A DNA stretch of 9,260 nt, taken from assembly GCA_005883175.1 (NCBI GenBank), contig VAYV01000007.1, positions 1 through 9,260 on the forward strand, read 5' to 3'. Source of the DNA: Actinomycetota bacterium (GTDB taxonomy: Bacteria > Actinomycetota > AC-67). The translations under genes and the position numbers were made by a program. This document shows positions 1-4,739 of this stretch, in pieces (positions within the stretch are counted from its first letter, which is position 1; each line of letters starts with the position of its first letter). The notes beneath the pieces are model-generated. The model saw only the letters and a list, made by a program, of their open reading frames with translations. It searched no databases and was not told where the DNA came from.

Positions 1-663
1 CGCGCAGCGGGGACGCTGCTCGTCGTCGATCACCACGTGTCGAACGATCGCTTCGGGTCGATCAACCTCGTCGACCCCGACGCCGCCGCGAGCGCCGTCA
101 TCGTCTTCGACCTGCTGCGCCGCATGGGCGTCGCCCTAGATGAGGACATCGCGACGTGTCTCTACACCGGGATCGTGACCGACACGGGACGCTTCCAGTA
201 CGGCAACACGACGCCGGAAGTGCACCGCATCACGGCGGAGCTGCTTTCAGCCGGAGCGCCCCACGTCGAGATCACGCAGACGATCTACAACACGCATCCG
301 GTCGGGTACCTGAAGCTCGCGGCGTCGGCTCTGGACAAGCTCGAGCTTCGCGAGGACGCCGGCCTGGTCTGGACGTGGGTGACCACGCAGGATCTCGAGC
401 GCGCGCGCGTCGGCCTGGAAGACATCGAAGCCCTGATCGATCTCGTGCGCACAGCCGACGTCGCCGACGTCGCCGTCGTTCTGAAGCAGCAGTCCGACGG
501 GCGCTACCGCGTTTCGATGCGGTCGAAGGGCGCATCCGACGTCGGCGCCGTCGCGACCCGCTTCGGCGGCGGCGGCCACGCGCTCGCGGCGGGATTCACG
601 TCGGCCGACGGCGACCCGCGCGCGACCATCGAGGAGATCGTCGGCGCGCTGCGGGGCGCATGA
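1..663 (+). CDS. DHH/DHHA1 phosphoesterase, NrnA-like (5' truncated)
   Basis: This is the C-terminal 220 residues of a DHH-family phosphoesterase; the frame is open to the window edge, so the start lies outside. The signature Asp-His-His is encoded at 28-36, preceded by hydrophobic LLVV, as in the metal-binding DHH motif. It is followed by TGIVTDTGRFQYGNTTPE, a block typical of NrnA/MgpA-type enzymes. The DHHA1 substrate-binding domain ends in FGGGGHALAAGF near the C-terminus. Family members of about 320 residues degrade nanoRNA and/or dephosphorylate 3'-phosphoadenosine 5'-phosphate in the cytoplasm, so roughly 100 N-terminal residues are missing here. A GTG at 37 is in frame but lies just after the DHH motif and cannot be the true start. 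The gene overlaps truB by 4 bases (ATGA), which suggests translational coupling. This position between rbfA and truB is common in actinobacteria. The exact substrate (nanoRNA, pAp or c-di-AMP breakdown product) is not decidable from sequence. Confidence 0.93.
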   Translation, partial: RAAGTLLVVDHHVSNDRFGSINLVDPDAAASAVIVFDLLRRMGVALDEDIATCLYTGIVTDTGRFQYGNTTPEVHRITAELLSAGAPHVEITQTIYNTHPVGYLKLAASALDKLELREDAGLVWTWVTTQDLERARVGLEDIEALIDLVRTADVADVAVVLKQQSDGRYRVSMRSKGASDVGAVATRFGGGGHALAAGFTSADGDPRATIEEIVGALRGA

Positions 664-1514
664 ACGGGCTGCTCGTGATCGACAAGGCGACGGGGATGAC
701 ATCGCACGACGTCGTGGCGATGTGCCGGCGGATATTGGTCGAGCGGCGCGTGGGTCACGCCGGCACGCTGGACCCGTCCGCAACGGGGGTGCTGGTCCTC
801 GGCATCGGCCGGGCGACGCGGCTGCTGCGCTTCGTCGAGGACTCCGACAAGGAGTACGTCGTGACGGCAGCCTTCGGCATCACCACATCGACGCTGGACG
901 CGGAAGGGGAGGTCGTCGCGGAAAACGACACCTCGTCGCTGACGGAGGAAGACTGCCGATCGGCGATGAAGGCGTTCGTCGGCGACATCGAGCAGGTTCC
1001 GCCGATGGTGAGCGCGGTCAAGGTCGGCGGCGAGCCTCTGTACCGGAAGGCCCGCCGCGGCGAGGACGTGGAGCGCGCGCCGCGGCACGTCCGCGTGCAC
1101 GAGCTCGGTCTCGATTCCTTCGAGCCGGGCCCGCGGGCACGCGCAACGCTCCGCGTCCGGTGCACGCGCGGCACCTACGTTCGCTCGCTGGTGGCCGACA
1201 TCGGAGACGCGCTTGCGGTCGGCGCCTCCGTGGCGACTTTGCGCCGGACGAGGGTGGGTGCATTCACCGAGACCGACGCGATCCTCATCTCGGAGGTGAC
1301 GCCGGAAGCGCTCCGGCCGATGGAGACCGCTGTGGCCGGGTATCCTCGGCGTTCGGTAGATGAAACGGGCGCGCGCGCGCTCGTCCACGGCAAGCCGCTC
1401 GCGCCCGGAGGCATCGACGGCGTGTACGCCGTGTACGGCCCCGACGGGTTGCTCGCGATGGCCGAGGATCGAGAAGGAGAAGCGCGGTCGCTTTGTGTGC
1501 TGACGCAGGGATAG
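660..1514 (+). CDS. truB: tRNA pseudouridine(55) synthase TruB
   Basis: TruB converts U55 in the T-loop of tRNAs to pseudouridine. The protein has 284 residues, about the usual length for actinobacterial TruB. It opens with MNGLLVIDKATGMTSHDVV, the standard TruB N-terminus. The catalytic motif GHAGTLDPSATGVL follows, with the catalytic aspartate at residue 38, then LGIGRATRLL. Further family blocks are VPPMVSAVKVGGEPLYRKARRG and the RCTRGTYVRSLVADIG core. The ATG at 660 is chosen because it gives the family N-terminus directly and overlaps the stop of the preceding phosphoesterase as ATGA; no strong ribosome binding site is visible, consistent with coupled translation. The same frame is open far upstream, but that is a shadow of the previous gene. 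The 3' end overlaps ribF by 22 bases. Confidence 0.97.
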   Translation: MNGLLVIDKATGMTSHDVVAMCRRILVERRVGHAGTLDPSATGVLVLGIGRATRLLRFVEDSDKEYVVTAAFGITTSTLDAEGEVVAENDTSSLTEEDCRSAMKAFVGDIEQVPPMVSAVKVGGEPLYRKARRGEDVERAPRHVRVHELGLDSFEPGPRARATLRVRCTRGTYVRSLVADIGDALAVGASVATLRRTRVGAFTETDAILISEVTPEALRPMETAVAGYPRRSVDETGARALVHGKPLAPGGIDGVYAVYGPDGLLAMAEDREGEARSLCVLTQG

Positions 1515-2443
1515 TCCTCTACCAGGGGCTCGGCGAAGTTCCGCCCGGGATCCGTCCGTGCGTCGTATCGATCGGTGTGTTCGACGGCGTCCATCGCGGC
1601 CACCAGGCGCTGATGAAGACCGTGATCGAGAAGGCAAGCGAGCTCAACGCGACGCCGATCGTGGTCACGTTCAGCCGGCATCCTCTCGCGATCATCGCCC
1701 CGGGCAGCGAGCCGCCGCTGATCACGACGCTCGCCCAGCGCGCGCGCGTCATGGGCGAAGTCGGTATCAGGGCACTGGTCGTGCTCGAGTTCGACGACGC
1801 GATGCGGCACATGTCGCCGGAGGAGTTCGTGCGAGCGGTGCTTGTCGACGGTCTGGGATGCGCGCACGTGGTTGTCGGCGCGAACTTCCGTTTCGGTCAC
1901 CAGCAAGCCGGCACGATCGAAACCTTGACCGATCTCGGTGCGAAGTTCGGCTTCGGGGTAACTATCTTCGCCCTGCAGCTCGACCGGGGCGACGAAGTTG
2001 TTTCGTCCAGCCTGATTCGCCAGCACATCGCCGACGGCGAGATGGAGCAAGTCGCCGAAGAGCTCGATCGCCCGTACGTCCTCGAGGGAACGGTCGAACA
2101 CGGATCCAATCGGGGCCACGACCTCGGGTTCCCGACGGCGAATCTTGCCGTCCACGATCACATGATCTTGCCCAAGCTCGGCGTCTACGTCGGATGGATG
2201 CGCTGGAAAGGCCGGCGCTACCCGGCGGTCGTGAACGTCGGGCTGAATCCAACATTCGGAGACCGGGACACGCCGATCGTCGAGGCCTACATCATCGACT
2301 TCGACGAAGACCTGTACGACGAGACGATCGAGATCGAGTTCACCCATCGGCTCCGGGACGAGCTTCGATTCACGAATGTCGACGATCTCGTCACCCAGAT
2401 GCGCGCGGATGTAGAGCAGGCACGAGGGTTGCTCGGGATCTAG
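1493..2443 (+). CDS. ribF: Bifunctional riboflavin kinase / FAD synthetase RibF
   Basis: RibF phosphorylates riboflavin to FMN and then adenylylates FMN to FAD. It has 316 residues, a normal length. The N-terminal adenylyltransferase domain carries GVFDGVHRGH at residues 28-37 (the GxFDGxHxGH nucleotidyl-transferase motif), SRHPL near 61-65 and VVGANFRFG near 127-135. The C-terminal flavokinase domain has GHDLGFPTANL at 208-218, NVGLNPTFG at 248-256 and the probable catalytic Glu at 264 within VEAYIIDF. The start is taken as TTG at 1493 because no ATG or GTG lies in frame between there and the first motif. An AGGAG at 1475-1479 sits 13 bases upstream, a long spacing, so the start is the least certain part. 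The gene overlaps truB by 22 bases, implying a shared transcript. Its TAG stop is the same CTAG tetramer that ends the convergent gene on the other strand. Confidence 0.95.
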   Translation: MCADAGIVLYQGLGEVPPGIRPCVVSIGVFDGVHRGHQALMKTVIEKASELNATPIVVTFSRHPLAIIAPGSEPPLITTLAQRARVMGEVGIRALVVLEFDDAMRHMSPEEFVRAVLVDGLGCAHVVVGANFRFGHQQAGTIETLTDLGAKFGFGVTIFALQLDRGDEVVSSSLIRQHIADGEMEQVAEELDRPYVLEGTVEHGSNRGHDLGFPTANLAVHDHMILPKLGVYVGWMRWKGRRYPAVVNVGLNPTFGDRDTPIVEAYIIDFDEDLYDETIEIEFTHRLRDELRFTNVDDLVTQMRADVEQARGLLGI

Positions 2444-3021
2444 TGCGGTCCCGACGTGCTGTCGTCGCCGGTCGGGCTCGTTCCACCGTCGGATCCGGAC
2501 GAGCCGCCGTCCGAGGACGAGCTCTGCGTCTCGCTCGGGGCCGGTATTGGAGAGGGCGAGGACACGACGTCATCGCTTCCGCCGGGGCCGGAGTGGTCCG
2601 AGCCGTCCGTCCCTCCGACCGCGCTCGAGTCACCAGTGTGCTGTTCCGTCTCCGCCGGCTCGCTTCTCGCACCAGCGGAAGGAGCGGTCTCGGTTCGCTC
2701 GTGACTGATCGTGGAGAGGGTGCGCTTCCGGGTTGCGTCGTCCGCTTCCGTGTGGATCGAGCTGCCGGGGTCCGGCTTTTCCGACCCGATCGGTGTGACG
2801 ACCGTGGCGTGCTGGCGCGTTTCGTGTGCGGCGAAGACTGCCGCGGGGACGGCAAGGAGCGCAGCGGCGAAGAGTGCTATCAGGGAGCGCCCCGGCCGCC
2901 GGCGCGACGGCACAAGGATGGGTTTCATCACGCGCGCGAACGCCGCATCGCGGCCGGGAGGCGCCGGCACGCGGCCGGCTTCGTGGATCGCGTCGAGCAA
3001 CGGGTCGCGCGGCTCGGTCAT
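2440..3021 (-). CDS. Putative single-pass membrane anti-sigma factor
   Basis: This 193-residue protein starts at an ATG that overlaps the sigma gene stop as ATGA, the arrangement expected for a co-translated sigma/anti-sigma pair. A charged N-terminal segment of about 45 residues (DPLLDAIHEAGRVPAPPGRD) precedes one hydrophobic helix at about 46-64 (LIALFAAALLAVPAAVFA). The remaining 130 residues are predicted to be outside the membrane and disordered, becoming almost pure Ser, Asp, Gly, Thr and Pro towards the end. There is no Cys, so no zinc anti-sigma (HxxxCxxC) motif. The short N-terminal part resembles the cytoplasmic stubs of RsbN-like actinobacterial anti-sigma factors in layout only. 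The anti-sigma role is inferred from neighbour, overlap and topology, not from a recognised domain. The tail could be a sensor, a cell-wall-spanning linker or a proteolysis target. Confidence 0.7.
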   Translation of the reverse strand: MTEPRDPLLDAIHEAGRVPAPPGRDAAFARVMKPILVPSRRRPGRSLIALFAAALLAVPAAVFAAHETRQHATVVTPIGSEKPDPGSSIHTEADDATRKRTLSTISHERTETAPSAGARSEPAETEQHTGDSSAVGGTDGSDHSGPGGSDDVVSSPSPIPAPSETQSSSSDGGSSGSDGGTSPTGDDSTSGPH

Positions 3022-3494
3022 GGCACGTCCTCGTGGATCATCGTGCGAAGCTTCGTCAGTGCGCGGTGCTGTGCGACCCGGACCGCGCCCGGTTGCTTGC
3101 CGAGGCGCAGCGCGGTCTGCTCGACGTCGAGGTCTTCCATGAACCGGAGCTCGATGACGTCGCGCTCTGATTCCGGCAAGCGCGCGATGAGAGCACGCAG
3201 CAGCAGCCCATCGACGATCGATGCTTCGTGCCCGCTCGACGCCTCGTAGAGAGCGTCATCCGCCGACAGCTCAGCGTGATCGTGGCGCGCGCGCAACCGC
3301 ACCTGGTCGACGATTCGCCTACGCGCGATGGTGTACAACCACGCCTCGAACGGTGCGCCTGTTTGCTCGAACTTCGTGATGCCACGGAAGGCATCGGCGA
3401 ACGTTTCCGCTGCGGCGTCCTGGCCGGCGATGGGATCCCCGACCCGCCTCGTGGCGAACCGATAGATCTCGTCGTGGAACCGGTCAAACAGCAT
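3018..3494 (-). CDS. ECF-type RNA polymerase sigma factor, BldN-like
   Basis: The protein directs RNA polymerase to a set of alternative promoters. Region 2 is clear: MLFDRFHDEIYRFATRRVGD, then AAETFADAFRGI and PFEAWLYTIARRRIVDQVR (core binding and -10 recognition). Region 4 has LPESERDVIELRFMEDLDV followed by the helix-turn-helix around QTALRLGKQPGAVRVAQHRA. The GK..GA.....RA pattern and FxxxLxVxxTA are like Streptomyces BldN. Coordinates use the first ATG at 3494, which has GGAGG 8 bases upstream and gives 158 residues. The same frame continues upstream, however, and encodes ETYALVERARSGDREAYA, which is plainly region 2.1, so the native protein is probably longer. No ATG, GTG or TTG occurs in frame back to the stop of the preceding gene at 3630-3632. 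ATT at 3558-3560 would give 180 residues. The next gene overlaps it by ATGA and probably encodes its anti-sigma factor. Confidence 0.9.
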   Translation of the reverse strand: MLFDRFHDEIYRFATRRVGDPIAGQDAAAETFADAFRGITKFEQTGAPFEAWLYTIARRRIVDQVRLRARHDHAELSADDALYEASSGHEASIVDGLLLRALIARLPESERDVIELRFMEDLDVEQTALRLGKQPGAVRVAQHRALTKLRTMIHEDVP

Positions 3495-3560
3495 GGCGTA
3501 GGCCTCCCGATCGCCGGAGCGCGCGCGCTCGACGAGCGCGTATGTCTCCTGCTCTTCAAT
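3495..3560 (-). other. Probable missing N-terminal coding extension of the sigma factor
   Basis: These bases are in frame with the sigma gene and encode IEEQETYALVERARSG followed by DREAYA, which fits sigma region 2.1 of ECF factors (compare the usual form LVxRARxGDREAFAxLYDRY). The residue at the ATG of 3494 falls at a variable position inside that block. The apparent Shine-Dalgarno sequence there may therefore be only the codons for Arg-Glu-Ala. Whether the region is translated, and from which codon, cannot be settled by reading. It overlaps part of a proposed internal promoter element at 3557-3585. Confidence 0.6.
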
Positions 3561-3585
3561 CGTGAAGCTGCGGTCGTCTGTTACG
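3557..3585 (-). promoter_or_regulatory. Candidate sigma-factor autoregulatory promoter, internal copy
   Basis: On the - strand this reads CGTAAC, 17 bases, CGATTG. The core GTAAC-N17-CGAT is identical in sequence and spacing to the element upstream of the first cassette gene (4143-4171). GTAAC as a -35 followed by a CG-starting -10 resembles what I recall of the BldN promoter consensus (CGTAAC, about 16 bases, CGTTGA). Transcription from here would begin near 3550. That is upstream of the ATG at 3494 and its GGAGG, but downstream of the rare ATT start candidate. Confidence 0.45.
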
Positions 3586-3629
3586 TCGGATGTCGCAGCG
3601 CGCGTGACGGGGCCGAGTGCCGCCTCCGA

Positions 3630-4112
3630 TTAGTCCCCGGAACCGCTTCCACCGTCGCTCGAACCGGACGACCCGGAGTCTGCATCGTGCGAATCCTCGC
3701 TGTGCTCTGGGGTAGGTTGCACCGAAGGTATGGTGTGCTCGTCGTTCTGATCCTCTTGCTCGACCTCGTTCGCGTCGCCCTGCTCGTTCTCGCCCTGATC
3801 GTTCTCGTTCACGTCGCCTTGATCGTCGTCGTTCGCGTCCGGGCTGTGCGTTACCTCGGGCTTGGGAGTCTCGGTGTCTTTCGGCTCGGGAGAAGCGGTT
3901 TCGGATGGTTCGGGCGATTCGCTCGGGTCGGGGCTCTCGGATACGGCGGGATCGACCGTCTCCGTCGAGAGGCTCGTCGCGGGGGTACGTCCATGGTGGA
4001 CCGAGCCGACGAGCGACCGCATCCCGACACTGCCGCCGAGCACGAGCACGAGGCCTGCTCCCCACACGACCGTCTTACGACCGAAGATGGCCTTCACGGG
4101 TCCGAGCTTCAT
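3630..4112 (-). CDS. Small membrane-anchored acidic protein, first gene of sigma operon
   Basis: No known family is recognised. The protein has 160 residues. A short basic N-terminus (MKLGPVKAIFGRK) is followed by one hydrophobic stretch at about 14-31 (TVVWGAGLVLVLGGSVG), which could be a signal anchor or an uncleaved signal peptide. The rest is low complexity and strongly acidic: a Ser/Pro/Glu section (SESPDPSESPEPSE), a section rich in Asn, Asp, Gln and Glu with repeated D/E-QG-D/E units at about 95-125, and a C-terminus of Gly, Ser and Asp. The start is well supported: AAGGAGG at 4117-4123 lies 4 bases upstream of the ATG. It is the first gene of a - strand cassette, 135 bases upstream of the sigma ATG and in the same reading frame. 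The basic N-terminus predicts that the acidic tail is outside the membrane. A role in envelope sensing with the sigma/anti-sigma pair is inferred from position only. Confidence 0.75.
   Translation of the reverse strand: MKLGPVKAIFGRKTVVWGAGLVLVLGGSVGMRSLVGSVHHGRTPATSLSTETVDPAVSESPDPSESPEPSETASPEPKDTETPKPEVTHSPDANDDDQGDVNENDQGENEQGDANEVEQEDQNDEHTIPSVQPTPEHSEDSHDADSGSSGSSDGGSGSGD
3777..3806. repeat. Tandem 15-bp direct repeat in the acidic-protein gene
   Basis: Two adjacent 15-base units, GCCCTGCTCGTTCTC (3777-3791) and GCCCTGATCGTTCTC (3792-3806), differ at one base. A more diverged copy lies at 3816-3830 (GCCTTGATCGTCGTC). On the coding (-) strand they encode the repeated ENEQG / ENDQG units of the acidic tail. 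This looks like local repeat expansion within a disordered region. Confidence 0.75.
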
Positions 4113-4142
4113 GATCCCTCCTTGTGTGCGACTGCTCTCCTT

Positions 4143-4171
4143 GTATCGGAGGGCAACGTGCTCACGTTACA
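4143..4171 (-). promoter_or_regulatory. Candidate sigma-factor promoter of the cassette
   Basis: On the - strand this reads TGTAAC, 17 bases, CGATAC, about 30 bases upstream of the ATG at 4112, leaving room for a short leader that contains AAGGAGG. It shares the core GTAAC-N17-CGAT with the copy at 3557-3585. An ECF-type promoter recognised by the sigma factor encoded in the same cassette is the simplest reading. It is inferred from sequence alone. Confidence 0.5.
4155..4168. promoter_or_regulatory. 14-bp inverted repeat in the divergent promoter region
   Basis: AACGTG (4155-4160) and CACGTT (4163-4168) form perfect 6-base arms around CT. The dyad overlaps the -35 and spacer of the proposed cassette promoter, so it could be an operator for a dimeric regulator. 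It could also be chance, because the arms are short. Confidence 0.3.
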
Positions 4172-4201
4172 GAGTCGGTATCAAACCACGTGCCGAAGCG
4201 T

Positions 4202-4230
4202 TTGCCCAGGTCAGAGGCGCCTGATATCCT
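4202..4230 (+). promoter_or_regulatory. Probable housekeeping promoter of rpsO
   Basis: TTGCCC (4202-4207) and TATCCT (4225-4230) are separated by 17 bases, and the -10 is preceded by TGA, an extended -10 (TGN). The expected transcription start near 4237 leaves a leader of only about 7 bases before the rpsO ATG. This fits the absence of any Shine-Dalgarno sequence there. Confidence 0.5.
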
Positions 4231-4243
4231 GCGGGCCTCCGCT

Positions 4244-4513
4244 ATGGGACTCTCGACAGACGCGAAACAGCCCATCATCTCCGACTTCCGAGTCAACGAG
4301 CGCGACACCGGCTCGGCCGAAGTCCAGATCGCGCTGCTTACCCGGCGCATCAACGACCTGTCGGAGCATTTCAAGGCCCACACGAAGGACCATCACTCCA
4401 GGCGAGGGCTGCTCAAGATGGTGGGGAAGCGCAAGCGACTGCTCGAATATGTGCGACGCCAAGACGTAGCGAAGTACAGAGCGTTGATCGAGCGGCTGGG
4501 GATCAGGCGGTAA
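4244..4513 (+). CDS. rpsO: 30S ribosomal protein S15
   Basis: S15 binds 16S rRNA in the central domain of the small subunit early in assembly and contributes to a bridge with the large subunit. The product is 89 residues, the same length as the Escherichia coli protein. It shows the family pattern throughout: FRVNERDTGSAEVQIALLT, INDLSEHFKAHTKDHHSRRG, LLKMVGKRKRLLEYVRR and a C-terminal YRALIERLGIRR. The ATG at 4244 is chosen because it gives exactly the family length and N-terminus. The longer frame running back to 4124 has no similarity to S15. No ribosome binding site precedes the start, and a good promoter ends 13 bases before it, so the mRNA is probably leaderless or nearly so. It lies upstream of pnp, a pairing conserved across bacteria, and a 9-bp hairpin follows its stop. 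Confidence 0.97.
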   Translation: MGLSTDAKQPIISDFRVNERDTGSAEVQIALLTRRINDLSEHFKAHTKDHHSRRGLLKMVGKRKRLLEYVRRQDVAKYRALIERLGIRR

Positions 4514-4518
4514 AGTTC

Positions 4519-4541
4519 GAGGGGCGGGACATCCGCCCCTC
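4519..4541 (+). terminator. Hairpin after rpsO, possible attenuator or processing site
   Basis: GAGGGGCGG (4519-4527) and CCGCCCCTC (4533-4541) form a perfect 9-bp stem with a 5-base loop, 6 bases after the rpsO stop. No T tract follows, so it is not a classical intrinsic terminator. In the equivalent rpsO-pnp spacer of E. coli there is a terminator and an RNase III site that controls pnp. A stabilising or partial-termination role is likely here. Confidence 0.55.
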
Positions 4542-4739
4542 CGTCGTATCGGAAGGAGGAACACCCAAGCACCGACGTCCACCCGCCCGGGTGGGAGGCA
4601 AGGCGGTCAGTTTTCGGTCGCGAACGGCGCGTTCGCAGCGAACGTGAAGCTCACAACCGAGTACTGGCCACAGGACCGAACCGACCCAGCCGGGCAGAGC
4701 GGGCGAAGCAAGCCCGAAGAACCAGGAGGTTCATCTGCC
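4542..4739 (+). promoter_or_regulatory. Structured leader upstream of pnp
   Basis: This stretch holds no gene that I can support. It contains three small inverted repeats: CCACCC/GGGTGG (4579-4584, 4589-4594), GCGAACG/CGTTCGC (4620-4626, 4630-4636, with a further GCGAACG at 4638-4644) and CGGGC/GCCCG (4700-4704, 4712-4716). A strong AAGGAGG at 4553-4559 has no start codon within normal distance. The pnp ribosome binding site AGGAGG is at 4724-4729, 10 bases before its ATG. PNPase commonly autoregulates through its leader, so this may be the control region. No promoter is obvious. Confidence 0.4.

Noticed and set aside
504..2347. Two long - strand frames opposite truB and ribF (377 and 390 codons)
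   Set aside because: They lie antisense to well-recognised genes and show no family motif; long antisense frames are expected at this GC content.
1558..3249. 563-codon + strand frame
   Set aside because: Arg/Ala/Gly-rich composition typical of a shadow frame in GC-rich DNA; it runs over ribF in another frame and then antisense to the anti-sigma and sigma genes.
3056..3559. Frame beginning at TTG 3559 in a different - strand frame as the sigma start
   Set aside because: The frame encodes a Ser/Arg-rich shadow without sigma motifs. It would serve only if there were a one-base sequence error near 3557-3560.
3777..3830. Possible CRISPR-like array
   Set aside because: The repeats are contiguous, in frame and without spacers; they encode repeated acidic residues.
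3228..4469. Long + strand frame with a Val/Leu-rich, membrane-like stretch
   Set aside because: It is the complement of the acidic low-complexity gene: Asp/Glu/Asn codons read backwards as Val/Leu/Phe. It also crosses into rpsO in the wrong frame.
4519..4541. Classical Rho-independent terminator after rpsO
   Set aside because: The stem is strong but no T run follows, so full termination is not claimed; it is listed as a possible attenuator or processing site.
4644..4739. N-terminal extension of PNPase from GTG 4644
   Set aside because: The ATG at 4740 gives the family N-terminus and has AGGAGG at normal spacing; the extension has no similarity to PNPase.
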